Shown one piece after another: positions 36,594 to 46,547 of a stretch of 64,000 nucleotides of DNA. A model generated the notes under the pieces. The model did no database searches. It saw nothing but the letters and a program-made list of their open reading frames with translations, and was not told the DNA's origin. Both the position numbers and the translations under genes were made by a program. How positions within the stretch are numbered: position 1 is the stretch's first letter; every line of letters starts with the position of its first letter. Source of the stretch: Candidatus Paceibacterota bacterium (lineage in GTDB: Bacteria > Actinomycetota > Actinomycetes > Nanopelagicales > Nanopelagicaceae); contig DATKUL010000002.1 of assembly GCA_035530615.1 (NCBI GenBank), positions 124,001 to 188,000 of the forward strand, given 5' to 3'.

Positions 36594-37640
36594 ATGAATG
36601 CAAGTTCATTTAATGTTGCCGTCATTGCAGGCGATGGAATCGGTCCTGAGGTTGTTGGCGAGGGGCTAAAGGTTCTCGATGTTGTCGGCGCAAAGCATGG
36701 TGTCTCATTTGTGAAGACTCCGTACGAACTCGGCGCAGGCTATTGGCACCGAACAGGTGAAGTTCTGCCAAAGTCCGTACTCGATGAACTGAAAAAATCC
36801 GACGTCATATTGTTAGGCGCAGTTGGAGACCCTTCAGTTCCAAGCGGTGTTCTTGAGCGAGGATTACTTCTTAAATTGCGCTTTGAATTTGATCAGTACG
36901 TCAACTTACGCCCAGCGCGTCTTTATGAAGGCGTAACGTCCCCTCTTTCAACTGCCGATGTCGTCGACTTCATCGTTGTTCGCGAAGGAACTGAGGGCCC
37001 GTATTCTGGCGCCGGCGGGTTCTTAGGTTACGGTAGCGAGAGTGAAGTAGCGATTGAGGACAGTATCAACAGCCGAAAAGGTGTTGAGCGCGTCATCCGC
37101 GATGCATTTGATCGCACCATGCTGCGCCCGCGTAAGAAGTTGACCATGGTTCACAAGAACAATGTTCTGGTTCATGCCGGCGATCTGTGGACGCGTACCT
37201 TCTATGAAGTGGCCAAGGAATATCCAGCGGTCACGACCGAGTACTTGCATGCGGACGCGGCAGCGATGTTCTTCATAACCAATCCAGGGCGCTTTGATGT
37301 TGTTGTTACTGACAATTTATTTGGAGATTTACTAACAGATATCGCTGCGGCCATTTGTGGTGGAATCGGCTTGGCGGCATCGGGAAATATCAATCCAACT
37401 CGAAAGTATCCATCTATGTTCGAACCTGTACACGGTTCGGCCCCGGATATCGCGGGCAAGAACTTGGCTGACCCAACTGCCACGATCCTTTCAATTGCGA
37501 TGATGCTCGACCACTTGGGTCTATCGGAGGCGGCTCGCGATGTTGAAAGAGTTGTTGCGCAGGATCTTCGCAGTCGCGGTATTACCAAACGAAGCACCAC
37601 TGAAATCGGAAGCGCGCTCGTGGCAGCGCTGAGGGGATAA
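36594..37640 (+). CDS. leuB: 3-isopropylmalate dehydrogenase
   Basis: 348 residues. It oxidatively decarboxylates 3-isopropylmalate (leucine) and, with CimA present, probably also erythro-3-methylmalate (isoleucine via citramalate). The family landmarks [57 protein letters not shown], the metal-binding [15 protein letters not shown], and [24 protein letters not shown] are present. AGGAG lies upstream of the ATG, 2 nt after serA. leuA and leuCD are not in the window. Confidence 0.95.
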   Translation: MNASSFNVAVIAGDGIGPEVVGEGLKVLDVVGAKHGVSFVKTPYELGAGYWHRTGEVLPKSVLDELKKSDVILLGAVGDPSVPSGVLERGLLLKLRFEFDQYVNLRPARLYEGVTSPLSTADVVDFIVVREGTEGPYSGAGGFLGYGSESEVAIEDSINSRKGVERVIRDAFDRTMLRPRKKLTMVHKNNVLVHAGDLWTRTFYEVAKEYPAVTTEYLHADAAAMFFITNPGRFDVVVTDNLFGDLLTDIAAAICGGIGLAASGNINPTRKYPSMFEPVHGSAPDIAGKNLADPTATILSIAMMLDHLGLSEAARDVERVVAQDLRSRGITKRSTTEIGSALVAALRG

Positions 37641-37642
37641 TC

Positions 37643-38728
37643 ATGACGGTCAAAATCACACCATCTACTCATCCATTAACTCCGGAGCAGCGTGCTGAGA
37701 AATTAGCCAACCCCGGTTTTGGTAAGTACTACACCGATCACATGGTTGTGGCCGAGTGGAGTGAAGAGAGTGGCTGGTCTGAGGCGGAATTGAAGCCATA
37801 TGCGCCGATTTCCCTGGATCCAGCGACGATGGTTTTTCATTATGGCCAGGAGATCTTTGAAGGATTAAAGGCGTATCGTCAACCAGATGGAGGCGTTGCA
37901 CTCTTCCGCCCGGAGGCAAACGCTGCTCGCTTTGCACGAAGCGCGAAACGACTGGCACTGCCAGAACTACCAATTGAACTCTTTATCGAATCAGTCGATG
38001 CACTCGTAAGAGCGGATGCAAGTTGGGTTCCGGACAAGGTGGGGGAGTCGCTCTATCTGCGCCCATTTATGTTTGCCACCGAAGTTGGACTTGGAGTGCG
38101 ACCAACAAACCGTGCGGTTTACATGTTGATTGCTACACCAGCGGGTGCTTACTTCAATCCAGAGAATGCAGTGACTGTCTGGATTTCCACTGAATATGTA
38201 CGGGCGGCACCGGGTGGTACCGGCGAGGCTAAATGTGGGGGGAATTATGCCGCCTCCCTTGTGGCACAAAAGGTTGCAGCTGAGCAGGGATGCGACCAGG
38301 TTGTGTGGATCGATGCAATCGAACGTAAATGGGTTGAAGAGATGGGCGGCATGAATCTTTATTTTGTTAAGGGTTCAGGAAAAGACGCGTCTGTAATCAC
38401 TCCCAAGTTGACTGGCACTTTACTGCCTGGAATCACGCGTGATTCCATACTTAGTGTTGCGGCAGATCTTGGCTACAAAGTCGAAGAAACAATGATCAGT
38501 GTTGACGACTGGCACAAAGGCGTCGAGAGTGGAGAGATCACTGAGATTTTTGCGTGCGGAACCGCGGCGGTTGTTTCTCCAGTCGGAACTGCTAAGAGTG
38601 CCATGGGCACGTGGGTGACCGGCGATGGCAACCCAGGTCCCATCACGATGCAGATTCGCAATACCCTCCTTGGAATTCAGCATGGCACCGTTGAGGATTC
38701 ACATCATTGGCTGAGAAAAGTTCTCTAA
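37643..38728 (+). CDS. ilvE: Branched-chain amino acid aminotransferase
   Basis: 361 residues, fold-type IV PLP enzyme. Visible are FHYGQEIFEGLKAYRQPDGGVALFRPEANAARF, LYLRPFMFATEVGLGVRPT, KCGGNYAASLVAQKVAAEQGCDQVVWIDA (PLP Lys region upstream of the EEMGGMNLYFV block), and IFACGTAAVVSPVG. It transfers amino groups from glutamate to the keto acids of Val, Leu and Ile. It begins 2 nt after leuB and ends with a TAATG overlap into cimA. Confidence 0.95.
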   Translation: MTVKITPSTHPLTPEQRAEKLANPGFGKYYTDHMVVAEWSEESGWSEAELKPYAPISLDPATMVFHYGQEIFEGLKAYRQPDGGVALFRPEANAARFARSAKRLALPELPIELFIESVDALVRADASWVPDKVGESLYLRPFMFATEVGLGVRPTNRAVYMLIATPAGAYFNPENAVTVWISTEYVRAAPGGTGEAKCGGNYAASLVAQKVAAEQGCDQVVWIDAIERKWVEEMGGMNLYFVKGSGKDASVITPKLTGTLLPGITRDSILSVAADLGYKVEETMISVDDWHKGVESGEITEIFACGTAAVVSPVGTAKSAMGTWVTGDGNPGPITMQIRNTLLGIQHGTVEDSHHWLRKVL

Positions 38729-40317
38729 TGAAAATGTCTGATACTTTTCATATCTATGACACCACGCTGCGTGACGGCGCGCAACAAGAGGGTTTGAATC
38801 TGTCGGTTCATGACAAACTTGCGATTGCACGCCATCTAGACGACTTAGGTGTTGGATTTATTGAAGGCGGATGGCCAGGTGCTAATCCAAAAGACACTGA
38901 GTTCTTTGCGCGGGCAAAGACTGAATTGCAGCTTAAGAATGCGACTCTCGTGGCTTTCGGTGCGACCCGACGCCCACATGTAAATGCCGCGGATGACGTG
39001 CTTCTTGGCGCCTTGCGCGACTCGAGTGCTTCTGTGGTCACTCTCGTTGCCAAGGCTCATGACCGACACGTTGATTTGGCACTGCGCACCACGCTTGATG
39101 AGAACTTGGAGATGATTGCCGATTCGATCAAGCATCTTCGCGGCGAAGGGCAGAGAGTCTTCCTCGATGCCGAGCACTTCTTTGATGGCTACCGCTCGAA
39201 TCGTGCTTACTCCTTGGAGGTTATCCGAGTCGCGGTTGAGGCGGGTGCCGATGTAGTTGCGCTCTGCGACACCAATGGCGGCATGTTGCCAGATGAACTT
39301 TCAGATATTGTCCATGACATCATCCAAAGTACTTCTGCTCGTGTTGGAATTCATTGCCACAACGACACAGGTTGTGCCGTCGCAAACTCGATGGCTGCGG
39401 TTGCAGCAGGTGCGACACATGTTCAGGGGACACTCAACGGGTATGGCGAAAGGACTGGTAACGCAGACTTAGTCACAATCATTGCAAACCTGCAGTTGAA
39501 GAAGGGCCAACAAGTTCTTCCCGCGAGCGCGCTGCAGGAAGCATTCCGTATTTCGCATGCAGTTGCAGAAGTTACAAATGTCGCCCCCAGTGCTCGCCAG
39601 CCCTACGTTGGCGTGTCAGCCTTCGCCCATAAAGCCGGTCTGCATGCAAGTGCGATCAAAGTTGACCCATCGTTGTATCAACACGAAGACCCAGCCTCTG
39701 TTGGAAATGACATGCGCATGCTTGTTTCCGAGATGGCTGGAAGAGCGTCCATAGAATTGAAGTCACAAGAACTTGGATTTGATCTGGGAGGAGACCGCGA
39801 AGTCATAGGTCGGGTTGTCGAGCGCGTTAAGGAAATGGAATCACGCGGATTCACCTTCGAAGCCGCCGATGCCTCCTTTGAATTATTGTTGCGCGAAGAG
39901 GCTACTGGAGTACGACCAAGTTTCTTCTCAATCGATCACTGGCTCACAACTGTGGAGCGAGCCGAAGATCAGAGCATCGTGACAAAGGCTGAGATTACTC
40001 TTACCGCACAAGGGGAGAAGATCGCCTGCGTGGGACGAGGAAATGGTCCGGTAAACGCTTTTGATAAGGCACTTCGATCCGGGCTACTACGTTTTTATCC
40101 AGAATTGGCCCAACTCGAACTTACCGACTACAAGGTCCGTATTCTTGAAGGTCGCCTCGGAACCGGCGCTATAACTCGAGTTCTTGTAGAGACAAGTGAC
40201 GGCAAGGGTGAATGGAGTACGGTCGGTGTGCATGAGAACGTCATTGCTGCATCGGCTATGGCGTTAGAGGACGCAGTCACCTATGGACTTCTTAGACAAG
40301 GCAGAATTCCAGAGTAA
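38728..40317 (+). CDS. cimA: (R)-citramalate synthase (LeuA-like, CimA)
   Basis: 529 residues from ATG 38728 (TAATG overlap); ATG 38734 is also possible. The HMGL-like barrel contains IYDTTLRDGAQQEGLNLSVHDKLAIARHLDDLGVGFIEGGWPGANPKD, the metal His pair in GIHCHNDTGCAVANS, and FAHKAGLHASAI. The C-terminal part is the LeuA-type allosteric dimer domain. It condenses acetyl-CoA with pyruvate to citramalate, giving 2-ketobutyrate for isoleucine without threonine deaminase. A homocitrate/isopropylmalate specificity cannot be excluded by eye, but the sequence is the CimA type. Confidence 0.9.
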   Translation: MKMSDTFHIYDTTLRDGAQQEGLNLSVHDKLAIARHLDDLGVGFIEGGWPGANPKDTEFFARAKTELQLKNATLVAFGATRRPHVNAADDVLLGALRDSSASVVTLVAKAHDRHVDLALRTTLDENLEMIADSIKHLRGEGQRVFLDAEHFFDGYRSNRAYSLEVIRVAVEAGADVVALCDTNGGMLPDELSDIVHDIIQSTSARVGIHCHNDTGCAVANSMAAVAAGATHVQGTLNGYGERTGNADLVTIIANLQLKKGQQVLPASALQEAFRISHAVAEVTNVAPSARQPYVGVSAFAHKAGLHASAIKVDPSLYQHEDPASVGNDMRMLVSEMAGRASIELKSQELGFDLGGDREVIGRVVERVKEMESRGFTFEAADASFELLLREEATGVRPSFFSIDHWLTTVERAEDQSIVTKAEITLTAQGEKIACVGRGNGPVNAFDKALRSGLLRFYPELAQLELTDYKVRILEGRLGTGAITRVLVETSDGKGEWSTVGVHENVIAASAMALEDAVTYGLLRQGRIPE

Positions 40318-40326
40318 TCTGGTTAT

Positions 40327-41238
40327 GTGAGCGATCTGGATTCGGTAACCGCATCTTTTGAGAGTCACCTTCGTCATGAACGTAATCTTGCGACTCATAC
40401 TATTCGTGCATATCTAGGGGACCTAGAGAGCCTTTTCAAACAACTCCGCGTGCTGGAGGTTGAGAGAATCGAAGAGTTGGATCTTTCACATATTCGATCA
40501 TGGCTTGCCACAATGCAAGTCAAAGGGGGAGCTCGCACCTCTTTATCGAGGCGAGCAGTATCGATTCGCCTCTTCACTCAGTGGGCTTTTAAATCCGGCC
40601 TGATTCCCACCGATGTCGGCCTCACTCTGGCCATTCCAAAAGCGCATCGCACATTGCCCGAGATTCTTGACATTCCAAATGCTCTGCTCGCAATGGAAGC
40701 TCTTTCGGTACGTGTAGGTGAAGAGGAGACGCCGCTGGCTCTTCGCGATTGCGCCATGGTCGAAGTGCTCTATGCCAGCGGTGCTCGTGTCGCCGAATTA
40801 TGTGGACTCAATCTTCTGGATATTGATTACGAACGTCAAACTCTTCGAGTTCTGGGTAAAGGTAATAAGGAACGAACCGTCCCTGTCGGTAATCCGGCGA
40901 TGAGGGCGTTGAAAGCGTGGATCAAAGAAGGCCGACCTGCTTTAATCAATTCGGTTTCGGGCGACGCAGTTTTTCTTGGCGCCCGTGGAAAGCGGATAGA
41001 TCCACGAACTGTGAGAACGGTGGTTTATGAAGCACTCTCGGCCCTCGAAGGAGTAGGGAGAATGGGTCCGCATGCTCTGCGTCATTCAGCTGCGACCCAT
41101 TTGCTCGAAGGCGGCGCCGATCTGCGGACGGTTCAGGAGATATTGGGTCACGCCTCACTTGCGACTACTCAGATTTACACCCATGTTTCGACGGAAAGGC
41201 TACAAAAAGCCTTCAAACAGGCACATCCGCGGGCGTAA
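40327..41238 (+). CDS. xerC: Tyrosine recombinase XerC
   Basis: 303 residues, starting at GTG. The N-terminal SAM-like core-binding domain (FESHLRHERNLATHTIRAYLGDLESL) is followed by the catalytic domain with Arg in YASGARVAELCGL, Lys in LGKGNKERTVPVG, His/Arg in HALRHSAATHLLEGG, His in ILGHASLATTQ, and the nucleophile Tyr in IYTHVSTERLQ. With XerD it resolves chromosome dimers at dif. It is 9 nt after cimA and precedes rpsB, its usual actinobacterial place; this is not a mobile-element integrase. Confidence 0.93.
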   Translation: MSDLDSVTASFESHLRHERNLATHTIRAYLGDLESLFKQLRVLEVERIEELDLSHIRSWLATMQVKGGARTSLSRRAVSIRLFTQWAFKSGLIPTDVGLTLAIPKAHRTLPEILDIPNALLAMEALSVRVGEEETPLALRDCAMVEVLYASGARVAELCGLNLLDIDYERQTLRVLGKGNKERTVPVGNPAMRALKAWIKEGRPALINSVSGDAVFLGARGKRIDPRTVRTVVYEALSALEGVGRMGPHALRHSAATHLLEGGADLRTVQEILGHASLATTQIYTHVSTERLQKAFKQAHPRA

Positions 41239-41316
41239 CGCCCCCAGACTTATACGGTTTTCTACGCAAAATAATGCGGAACTTCGACCCCAATCGGTCA
41301 GGTAGGATTGCCCCTG

Positions 41317-41336
41317 CATCACAGACCATCGTGATG
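41317..41336 (+). promoter_or_regulatory. rpsB leader hairpin 1
   Basis: CATCAC (41317-41322) pairs with GTGATG (41331-41336) around an 8-nt loop. It lies near the presumed start of the rpsB transcript (a TAGGAT at 41303-41308 could be the -10 box). Confidence 0.5.
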
Positions 41337-41343
41337 ACTTCAC

Positions 41344-41394
41344 GCGCCTAGTAAGTACCACCTCGGTCCAGTTCGCTGGTCGGTGTCTAGGCGC
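41344..41394 (+). promoter_or_regulatory. rpsB leader hairpin 2, long stem with UUCG tetraloop
   Basis: Nested complementary arms: GCGCCTAG (41344-41351) with CTAGGCGC (41387-41394), CACC (41359-41362) with GGTG (41382-41385), and CCAG (41368-41371) with CTGG (41376-41379) closing a TTCG loop. It has no U-tract, so it is a structured leader element rather than a terminator, perhaps recognised by S2. Confidence 0.65.
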
Positions 41395-41430
41395 TAGCGG
41401 GCCAGCAGATAGTTGACCCAATAACCGAGA

Positions 41431-41452
41431 GCGAACTTCGAGAGAAGTGCGC
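41431..41452 (+). promoter_or_regulatory. rpsB leader hairpin 3, GNRA tetraloop next to the ribosome site
   Basis: GCG-A-ACTTC (41431-41439) pairs with GAAGT-G-CGC (41444-41452) around a GAGA tetraloop. The AAGGAG ribosome site (41456-41461) starts 3 nt later, so folding could affect rpsB translation. Confidence 0.6.
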
Positions 41453-41470
41453 AAGAAGGAGTGTGCCGCC

Positions 41471-42337
41471 ATGGCGGTTGTAACAATGCGAGAACTTCTC
41501 GACAGCGGAGTTCACTTCGGACACCAGACGCGTCGATGGAACCCAAAGATGAAGCGCTTTATTTTCACAGAGCGCAATGGCATCTACATCATCGATATTC
41601 AGCAATCACTCGGATTGATCGATAGCGCCTACGAATTTGTAAAGGATGTCGTGGCTAAGGGCGGACATATTCTTTATGTGGGCACAAAGAAGCAAGCACA
41701 AGAGCCAATCATTCAGCAGTCTGCTCGCGTAGGCATGCCTTACGTCACCGAGCGCTGGCTTGGCGGAATGCTCACCAACTTTCCAACTGTCTACAAGCGA
41801 ATTCAGCGTCTCAAGGAACTTGAAGCACTAGAAAGCGCCAATGATCAGTTGCTGACCAAGAAGGAACTTCTCGTTCTTCGTCGTGAGCGCGAGAAGCTCA
41901 ATAAGAACCTCAATGGAATTCGTAATATGACCAAGTTGCCAAGTGCAATTTGGGTTGTCGACACCAAGAAGGAACACCTCGCAGTTGCCGAAGCAAAGAA
42001 GCTCGGTATTCCAGTTATTGCAATCTTGGATACCAACTGCGATCCAGATGAAGTTGACTTCAAAATTCCAGGTAATGATGACGCAATCCGCTCCATCGGA
42101 CTCCTCACCCGTGTCATCACTGATGCAGTAGCTGCCGGACTGCAAGCGCGCGCGGCAGCCAGTGTGAAAGAAGAAGTGAAGGCTGATACAGAAACTGTTG
42201 CTGCTGGTGAGCCACTCGCCGATTGGGAGAAAGAAATCCTCTCCGGCGATGCCGCTCCCGACACGGAGGCGGTTGAGGTTCGTCCAGAGGTAGAAGTACC
42301 AATGGTCGTCGAAACCAATGCTGTAACGGAGGGTTAA
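41471..42337 (+). CDS. rpsB: 30S ribosomal protein S2
   Basis: 288 residues from ATG 41471, with AAGGAG 9 nt upstream; the upstream in-frame codon at 41447 lies within the leader and is rejected. It begins [44 protein letters not shown], the canonical S2 opening, and contains the coiled-coil insertion ([33 protein letters not shown]). It has an acidic C-terminal extension typical of actinobacteria. It forms an operon with tsf. Confidence 0.98.
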   Translation: MAVVTMRELLDSGVHFGHQTRRWNPKMKRFIFTERNGIYIIDIQQSLGLIDSAYEFVKDVVAKGGHILYVGTKKQAQEPIIQQSARVGMPYVTERWLGGMLTNFPTVYKRIQRLKELEALESANDQLLTKKELLVLRREREKLNKNLNGIRNMTKLPSAIWVVDTKKEHLAVAEAKKLGIPVIAILDTNCDPDEVDFKIPGNDDAIRSIGLLTRVITDAVAAGLQARAAASVKEEVKADTETVAAGEPLADWEKEILSGDAAPDTEAVEVRPEVEVPMVVETNAVTEG

Positions 42338-42338
42338 A

Positions 42339-43163
42339 TTGAATTACTCAGCTGCCGATGTAAAGAGACTTCGCGAGGCAACCGCGGCGGGAATGCTTGA
42401 TTGCAAGAAGGCTCTCGATGAAGCGGAAGGCGATTTCGACAAGGCTGTTGAAATCATCCGAGTCAAGGGCTTGAAGGGAATCACCAAGCGCGAGGGCCGG
42501 ACGGCTTCCAACGGGCTTGTTATTGCCAAGGTCCAGAACAACTATGGCGTCATGCTCGAACTCAACTGCGAGACTGACTTCGTCGCCAAAGGTGAGCGCT
42601 TTCAGGTGCTGGCAGGCGAGCTTTTGGAGCACTTGCTTGAGTCCAACATTTCAGAGCTTGATGCGTATTTGGCTTCAGAAATTAAACCAGGTAGCACTGT
42701 TCAAAATGTTATCGACGAAGCAAATGCGACTTTGGGCGAGAAGATTGAGGTCCGCCGCATTGCCGTTCTTGATGGTCCTGCCGCGGTTTACCTTCACCGC
42801 ACCAGTCCTGATTTGCCACCACAACTGGGCGTTCTTGTTCAGTTGTCCAAGGATGCACTTGAGGTGGGCAAGGACATTGCCCAGCACATTGCCGCCTTTG
42901 CTCCTACATACGTCAATCGCGAAGATGTTCCAACCGAACTCATCGAGAACGAGCGACGCCTGGCGGAGGAGACAGCCCGCAATGAGGGTAAGCCAGAGGC
43001 AGCCCTTATTAAGATCGTTGAAGGTCGCGTGACTGGTTTCGTGAAGGAGGTCAGTTTGATCGAACAGGCATTCGCCAAGGATGCCAAGAAAACGGTCAAG
43101 CAGATCCTTGATGAGGCGGGTACAACCGTAAAGGCATTCCAACGCTTCCGCGTGGGTCAGTAA
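42339..43163 (+). CDS. tsf: Translation elongation factor Ts
   Basis: 274 residues starting at TTG 42339, with GGAGGG 5 nt upstream and 1 nt after the rpsB stop. The UBA-like N-terminal domain reads SAADVKRLREATAAGMLDCKKALDEAEGDFDKAVEIIRVKG, and the core contains ELNCETDFVAKGERF and VNREDVPTE. It is the GDP-GTP exchange factor for EF-Tu. The overlap-tight coupling with rpsB is universal in bacteria; the TTG start may help tune expression. Confidence 0.98.
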   Translation: MNYSAADVKRLREATAAGMLDCKKALDEAEGDFDKAVEIIRVKGLKGITKREGRTASNGLVIAKVQNNYGVMLELNCETDFVAKGERFQVLAGELLEHLLESNISELDAYLASEIKPGSTVQNVIDEANATLGEKIEVRRIAVLDGPAAVYLHRTSPDLPPQLGVLVQLSKDALEVGKDIAQHIAAFAPTYVNREDVPTELIENERRLAEETARNEGKPEAALIKIVEGRVTGFVKEVSLIEQAFAKDAKKTVKQILDEAGTTVKAFQRFRVGQ

Positions 43164-43213
43164 CCTTTAGGACCAGACCTTTAGACTCTAGTAATTAAGC
43201 GAAAGGAGCACTT

Positions 43214-43936
43214 ATGCCCGGTAGTAGAGGTAGTTACGGGCGGGTGCTCCTTAAACTTTCTGGAGAAGTATTTGGCGGGGCAAAGGGCATTGGCGTGGAT
43301 CCCGATGTTGTCCAAGATGTTGCCAAGCAGATTGCGGATGTGGTTCGTACGGGTGTCCAAATTGCCATCGTTGTTGGCGGAGGAAATTACTTCCGCGGTG
43401 CGGAATTACAGCAACGGGGAATGGACCGCGCTCGTGCCGACTACATGGGGATGCTCGGAACGGTCATGAACTGCCTTGCGCTTCAAGATTTTCTGGAGAA
43501 GCAAGGCATTGATACTCGAGTCCAAACCGCGATCACCATGGGGCAAGTTGCCGAGCCTTACATTCCGCGCCGCGCAATCCGACACTTGGAAAAAGGACGA
43601 GTTGTGATTTTCGGAGCGGGCGCAGGCATGCCGTTCTTCACCACCGACACCGTCTCGGCGCAACGTGCACTTGAGATCGGCGCGGAAGCATTGCTCTTAG
43701 CTAAGAGCGGAGTCGACGGTGTTTACTCTGATGATCCTCGTAAGAATCCAAAAGCCGTTAAGTACGAAAGTATTTCTTATGATGAAGTGATTTCGAAGTC
43801 TCTGGCAGTGGCAGACGCAGCTGCATTTAGTATCTGCCGTGAAAATGGACTTCCCATCATTGTTTTTGATCTCAAATCGAATGGAAATATTGGTCGCGCC
43901 GTTCGTGGTGAGACTATCGGCACGCTGGTCGCATAA
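43214..43936 (+). CDS. pyrH: UMP kinase
   Basis: 240 residues of the amino-acid-kinase fold: [14 protein letters not shown] at the phosphate-binding start, [42 protein letters not shown], the central [31 protein letters not shown], and [16 protein letters not shown]. It phosphorylates UMP to UDP. AAAGGAG precedes the ATG. It lies 50 nt after tsf, upstream of frr, the conserved bacterial order. Confidence 0.97.
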   Translation: MPGSRGSYGRVLLKLSGEVFGGAKGIGVDPDVVQDVAKQIADVVRTGVQIAIVVGGGNYFRGAELQQRGMDRARADYMGMLGTVMNCLALQDFLEKQGIDTRVQTAITMGQVAEPYIPRRAIRHLEKGRVVIFGAGAGMPFFTTDTVSAQRALEIGAEALLLAKSGVDGVYSDDPRKNPKAVKYESISYDEVISKSLAVADAAAFSICRENGLPIIVFDLKSNGNIGRAVRGETIGTLVA

Positions 43937-43975
43937 TCGTAAACTTCAAAGAAGTTACAAGAATGAGGAGTAGTA

Positions 43976-44539
43976 ATGAGTGATGTTGCTGGCAACCTGA
44001 AGGATGCCGAGACAAAGATGGACAAAGCTATCGAGGTCGCGAAGGAAGATTTCGCGTCCATTCGAACCGGTCGCGCCCATCCCTCGCTCTTCAACAAGAT
44101 AATGGTTGATTACTACGGCACCTTTACTTCGCTTTCGCAGTTGGCTTCTATTCAGGTGCCGGAGGCTCGTATGGCGATTGTCTCTCCCTTTGATAAGGGT
44201 GCGATGGCTGCGATTGAGAAGGCCATCCGTGAATCGGACCTTGGTGTAAATCCGGGCAATGATGGGGTTGTCATTCGGGTTGGTTTTCCACAGCTTACAG
44301 AAGAGCGCCGCAAGGAGTACATCAAGGTGGTACGTACCAAGTCCGAAGATGCCAAGATCTCACTTCGCAATATCCGACGGGGTGCGAAAGAGAGTATCGA
44401 AAAGTTAGAGAAAGACGGCCTAATCGGGAAAGATGACCTCACTCGTGGCGAGAAAGAATTAGAGAAGATCACATCCGAGCACGTCGCAAAAATCGATGAC
44501 CTGCTTAAGCATAAGGAGATCGAACTTCTCGAGGTCTGA
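43976..44539 (+). CDS. frr: Ribosome recycling factor
   Basis: 187 residues. Helical domain I carries AIEVAKEDFASIRTGRAHPSLFNKIMVDYYGTFTSLSQLASIQVPEARM and domain II follows (IVSPFDKGAMAAIEKAIRESDLGVNPGNDG). The conserved SLRNIRRGAKESIEKLEKDGLI region near the C-terminus contacts the ribosome. It splits post-termination ribosomes with EF-G. A GAGGAG site precedes the ATG. Confidence 0.98.
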   Translation: MSDVAGNLKDAETKMDKAIEVAKEDFASIRTGRAHPSLFNKIMVDYYGTFTSLSQLASIQVPEARMAIVSPFDKGAMAAIEKAIRESDLGVNPGNDGVVIRVGFPQLTEERRKEYIKVVRTKSEDAKISLRNIRRGAKESIEKLEKDGLIGKDDLTRGEKELEKITSEHVAKIDDLLKHKEIELLEV

Positions 44540-44554
44540 GAGTTCCACTGTCGA

Positions 44555-45400
44555 ATGAATGACTTACATGCGATCAATGAAGCGATAAATCGCAAGGCGG
44601 GGAGAAAACTTCTTCCTTCGATCGCTGTCAGCGCTTCCATCGTCGCTCTTGTCTGGTTTGCACTTGCCTACCATCGTGAACTTTTTGCAATCCTCATCGG
44701 CGCAGCAGTGATTCTTGGTATTCGTGAAATTACCCAAGCGTTTCGTGTTGGCAAGACTTACCTTTCTTTGCCAGCATTAATCATTGCGACGGTGGTTCTC
44801 ACTGCGGCTACGTGGCGGGGGAGTCTTACTGGTCTGGCAATCTCTACCGCGTTCTGCCTACCGATACTTCTTGTCGATTTGCTGCGCCGCGGACCCGATG
44901 GATTTATTAAGAGTGCTACAGCTACGACGCTGGTACTTATTTATTTGCCCTTTCTCTCCGGTTTTATAATTCTTCTGGCGCGACCAGTTGACGGTTTCGA
45001 TCGGGTCATGACTTTTGTGGTGCTTATTGCGTGTAATGACACGTTCGGCTATTTGGTAGGAGTCCTAATTGGCAAGCATCCGTTGGTACCAAAAATTAGT
45101 CCGAAGAAGACATGGGAGGGTTTGGCAGGATCTCTGGTATTTACCGTTCTTGGCGGGGCCCTCACATTTCATTACCTCATGCACGAACATTGGTGGGTCG
45201 GCGCACTTGTTGGACTCATGGTTGTCTTTACCGCCACCAGTGGCGATCTGATTGAAAGCGCGATGAAGCGTGATCTTTCATTGAAGGATATGGGAACAAT
45301 TCTTCCGGGCCATGGCGGCATGCTTGATCGATTGGATTCTGCCCTTCTTTCAGGCCCCGCTGTTTGGTTGGCCTTCGAAATTGTTAAGCGCTATTTATGA
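44555..45400 (+). CDS. cdsA: Phosphatidate cytidylyltransferase
   Basis: 281 residues with about eight hydrophobic segments and the CDS signature near the C-terminus: [15 protein letters not shown] earlier, then [37 protein letters not shown]. It makes CDP-diacylglycerol from phosphatidate and CTP, the branch point of phospholipid synthesis, at the inner membrane. It starts 15 nt after frr and overlaps rlmN by ATGA. Confidence 0.95.
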   Translation: MNDLHAINEAINRKAGRKLLPSIAVSASIVALVWFALAYHRELFAILIGAAVILGIREITQAFRVGKTYLSLPALIIATVVLTAATWRGSLTGLAISTAFCLPILLVDLLRRGPDGFIKSATATTLVLIYLPFLSGFIILLARPVDGFDRVMTFVVLIACNDTFGYLVGVLIGKHPLVPKISPKKTWEGLAGSLVFTVLGGALTFHYLMHEHWWVGALVGLMVVFTATSGDLIESAMKRDLSLKDMGTILPGHGGMLDRLDSALLSGPAVWLAFEIVKRYL

Positions 45401-46524
45401 CTCGCCTTGAGAAGACTCCAGAAATCAAATTGGTTTTCGACGAACCCAAGTTGAAGAAGAAGACACCCCGCCATCTTGCGGACTACTCTCCCGAACAGCG
45501 ACGTGAACTAGCTATTGAACTTGGGCTTCCAGCATTTCGGGCCAATCAAGTTGCAAATCACTATTTCACACACCTTTCTTCAGATCCCGAGACGTGGAGT
45601 GATATTCCGGCGAATTTACGAGGGACAATTGCCGAACTCTTGACGCCTAAACTCATCGAATTGGTTCGTTCGGTTACTTGCGACAATGGGATGACGCGCA
45701 AAGATTTATGGCGTCTGCACGATGGCGTACTTGTTGAAAGTGTTCTGATGCGTTACACCGATCGCACAACGGTATGTATCTCATCCCAAGCCGGGTGTGG
45801 AATGAACTGTCCGTTCTGTGCAACAGGACAGGCAGGACTCACTCGCAATTTAACAGCCGGTGAAATTACCGAGCAGATCGTTGCCGCAGCCAGGTCATGT
45901 GCGCAGGGTGAGTTACCCGGCGGACCTACCCGCCTTTCAAATATTGTGTTTATGGGAATGGGCGAGCCGATGGCGAACTACAACGCCGTCATGCGAACCC
46001 TTCGCAACATCACCGATCCAAACCCACATGGACTTGGAATTAGTGCAAGATCGGTAACAGTTTCTACTGTTGGCCTGGTCAACGGAATTGAAAAATTAAT
46101 GAATGAGGGTCTTCCAGTGACTCTTGCTGTGTCCCTTCACTGTCCTGATGATGATCTTCGAGACACGCTCGTCCCAATTAATTCGCGCTGGAAAATAAAG
46201 GAAGTTCTTCAGGCAGCAGATGCCTACGCAGAAAAGACTGGACGTAGATATTCGATTGAGTACGCACTCATTCGCGATATCAACGACCAAACCTGGCGCG
46301 CAGATCTTTTAGGGCGGTTGCTTAAGAATCGCAATGCCCACGTTAATTTGATTCCTCTGAATCCAACGCCAGGATCTAAATGGACGGCATCTCGTCCGGA
46401 AGACGAAGCAGAATTTGTGCGGATTCTGGAAAGTTATGGTGTACCGACGACTGTGCGAGATACGCGTGGACGAGAAATTGAAGGTGCCTGTGGGCAGTTG
46501 GCAGCGGCCGAGAATCTAAAGTAA
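45397..46524 (+). CDS. rlmN: 23S rRNA (adenine-2503) methyltransferase
   Basis: 375 residues. Radical-SAM motif [14 protein letters not shown] (three Cys for the 4Fe-4S cluster), followed by the SAM-binding [12 protein letters not shown] and VSLHCPDD. The C-terminal [16 protein letters not shown] holds the resolving/methyl-carrying Cys. It methylates C2 of A2503 in 23S rRNA and certain tRNAs. ATGA overlap with cdsA; convergent to the ABC ATPase gene 23 nt downstream. Confidence 0.95.
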   Translation: MTRLEKTPEIKLVFDEPKLKKKTPRHLADYSPEQRRELAIELGLPAFRANQVANHYFTHLSSDPETWSDIPANLRGTIAELLTPKLIELVRSVTCDNGMTRKDLWRLHDGVLVESVLMRYTDRTTVCISSQAGCGMNCPFCATGQAGLTRNLTAGEITEQIVAAARSCAQGELPGGPTRLSNIVFMGMGEPMANYNAVMRTLRNITDPNPHGLGISARSVTVSTVGLVNGIEKLMNEGLPVTLAVSLHCPDDDLRDTLVPINSRWKIKEVLQAADAYAEKTGRRYSIEYALIRDINDQTWRADLLGRLLKNRNAHVNLIPLNPTPGSKWTASRPEDEAEFVRILESYGVPTTVRDTRGREIEGACGQLAAAENLK

Positions 46525-46547
46525 AACGAACGAGTTGGTGCTCCAGA

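Noticed and set aside
40327-41238. Tyrosine recombinase as a sign of an integrated mobile element
   Set aside because: Sequence and location before rpsB fit housekeeping XerC; no att repeats or phage genes are seen.
43777-44640. Leftward ORFs opposite pyrH/frr
   Set aside because: Antisense shadows of conserved genes with no motifs of their own.
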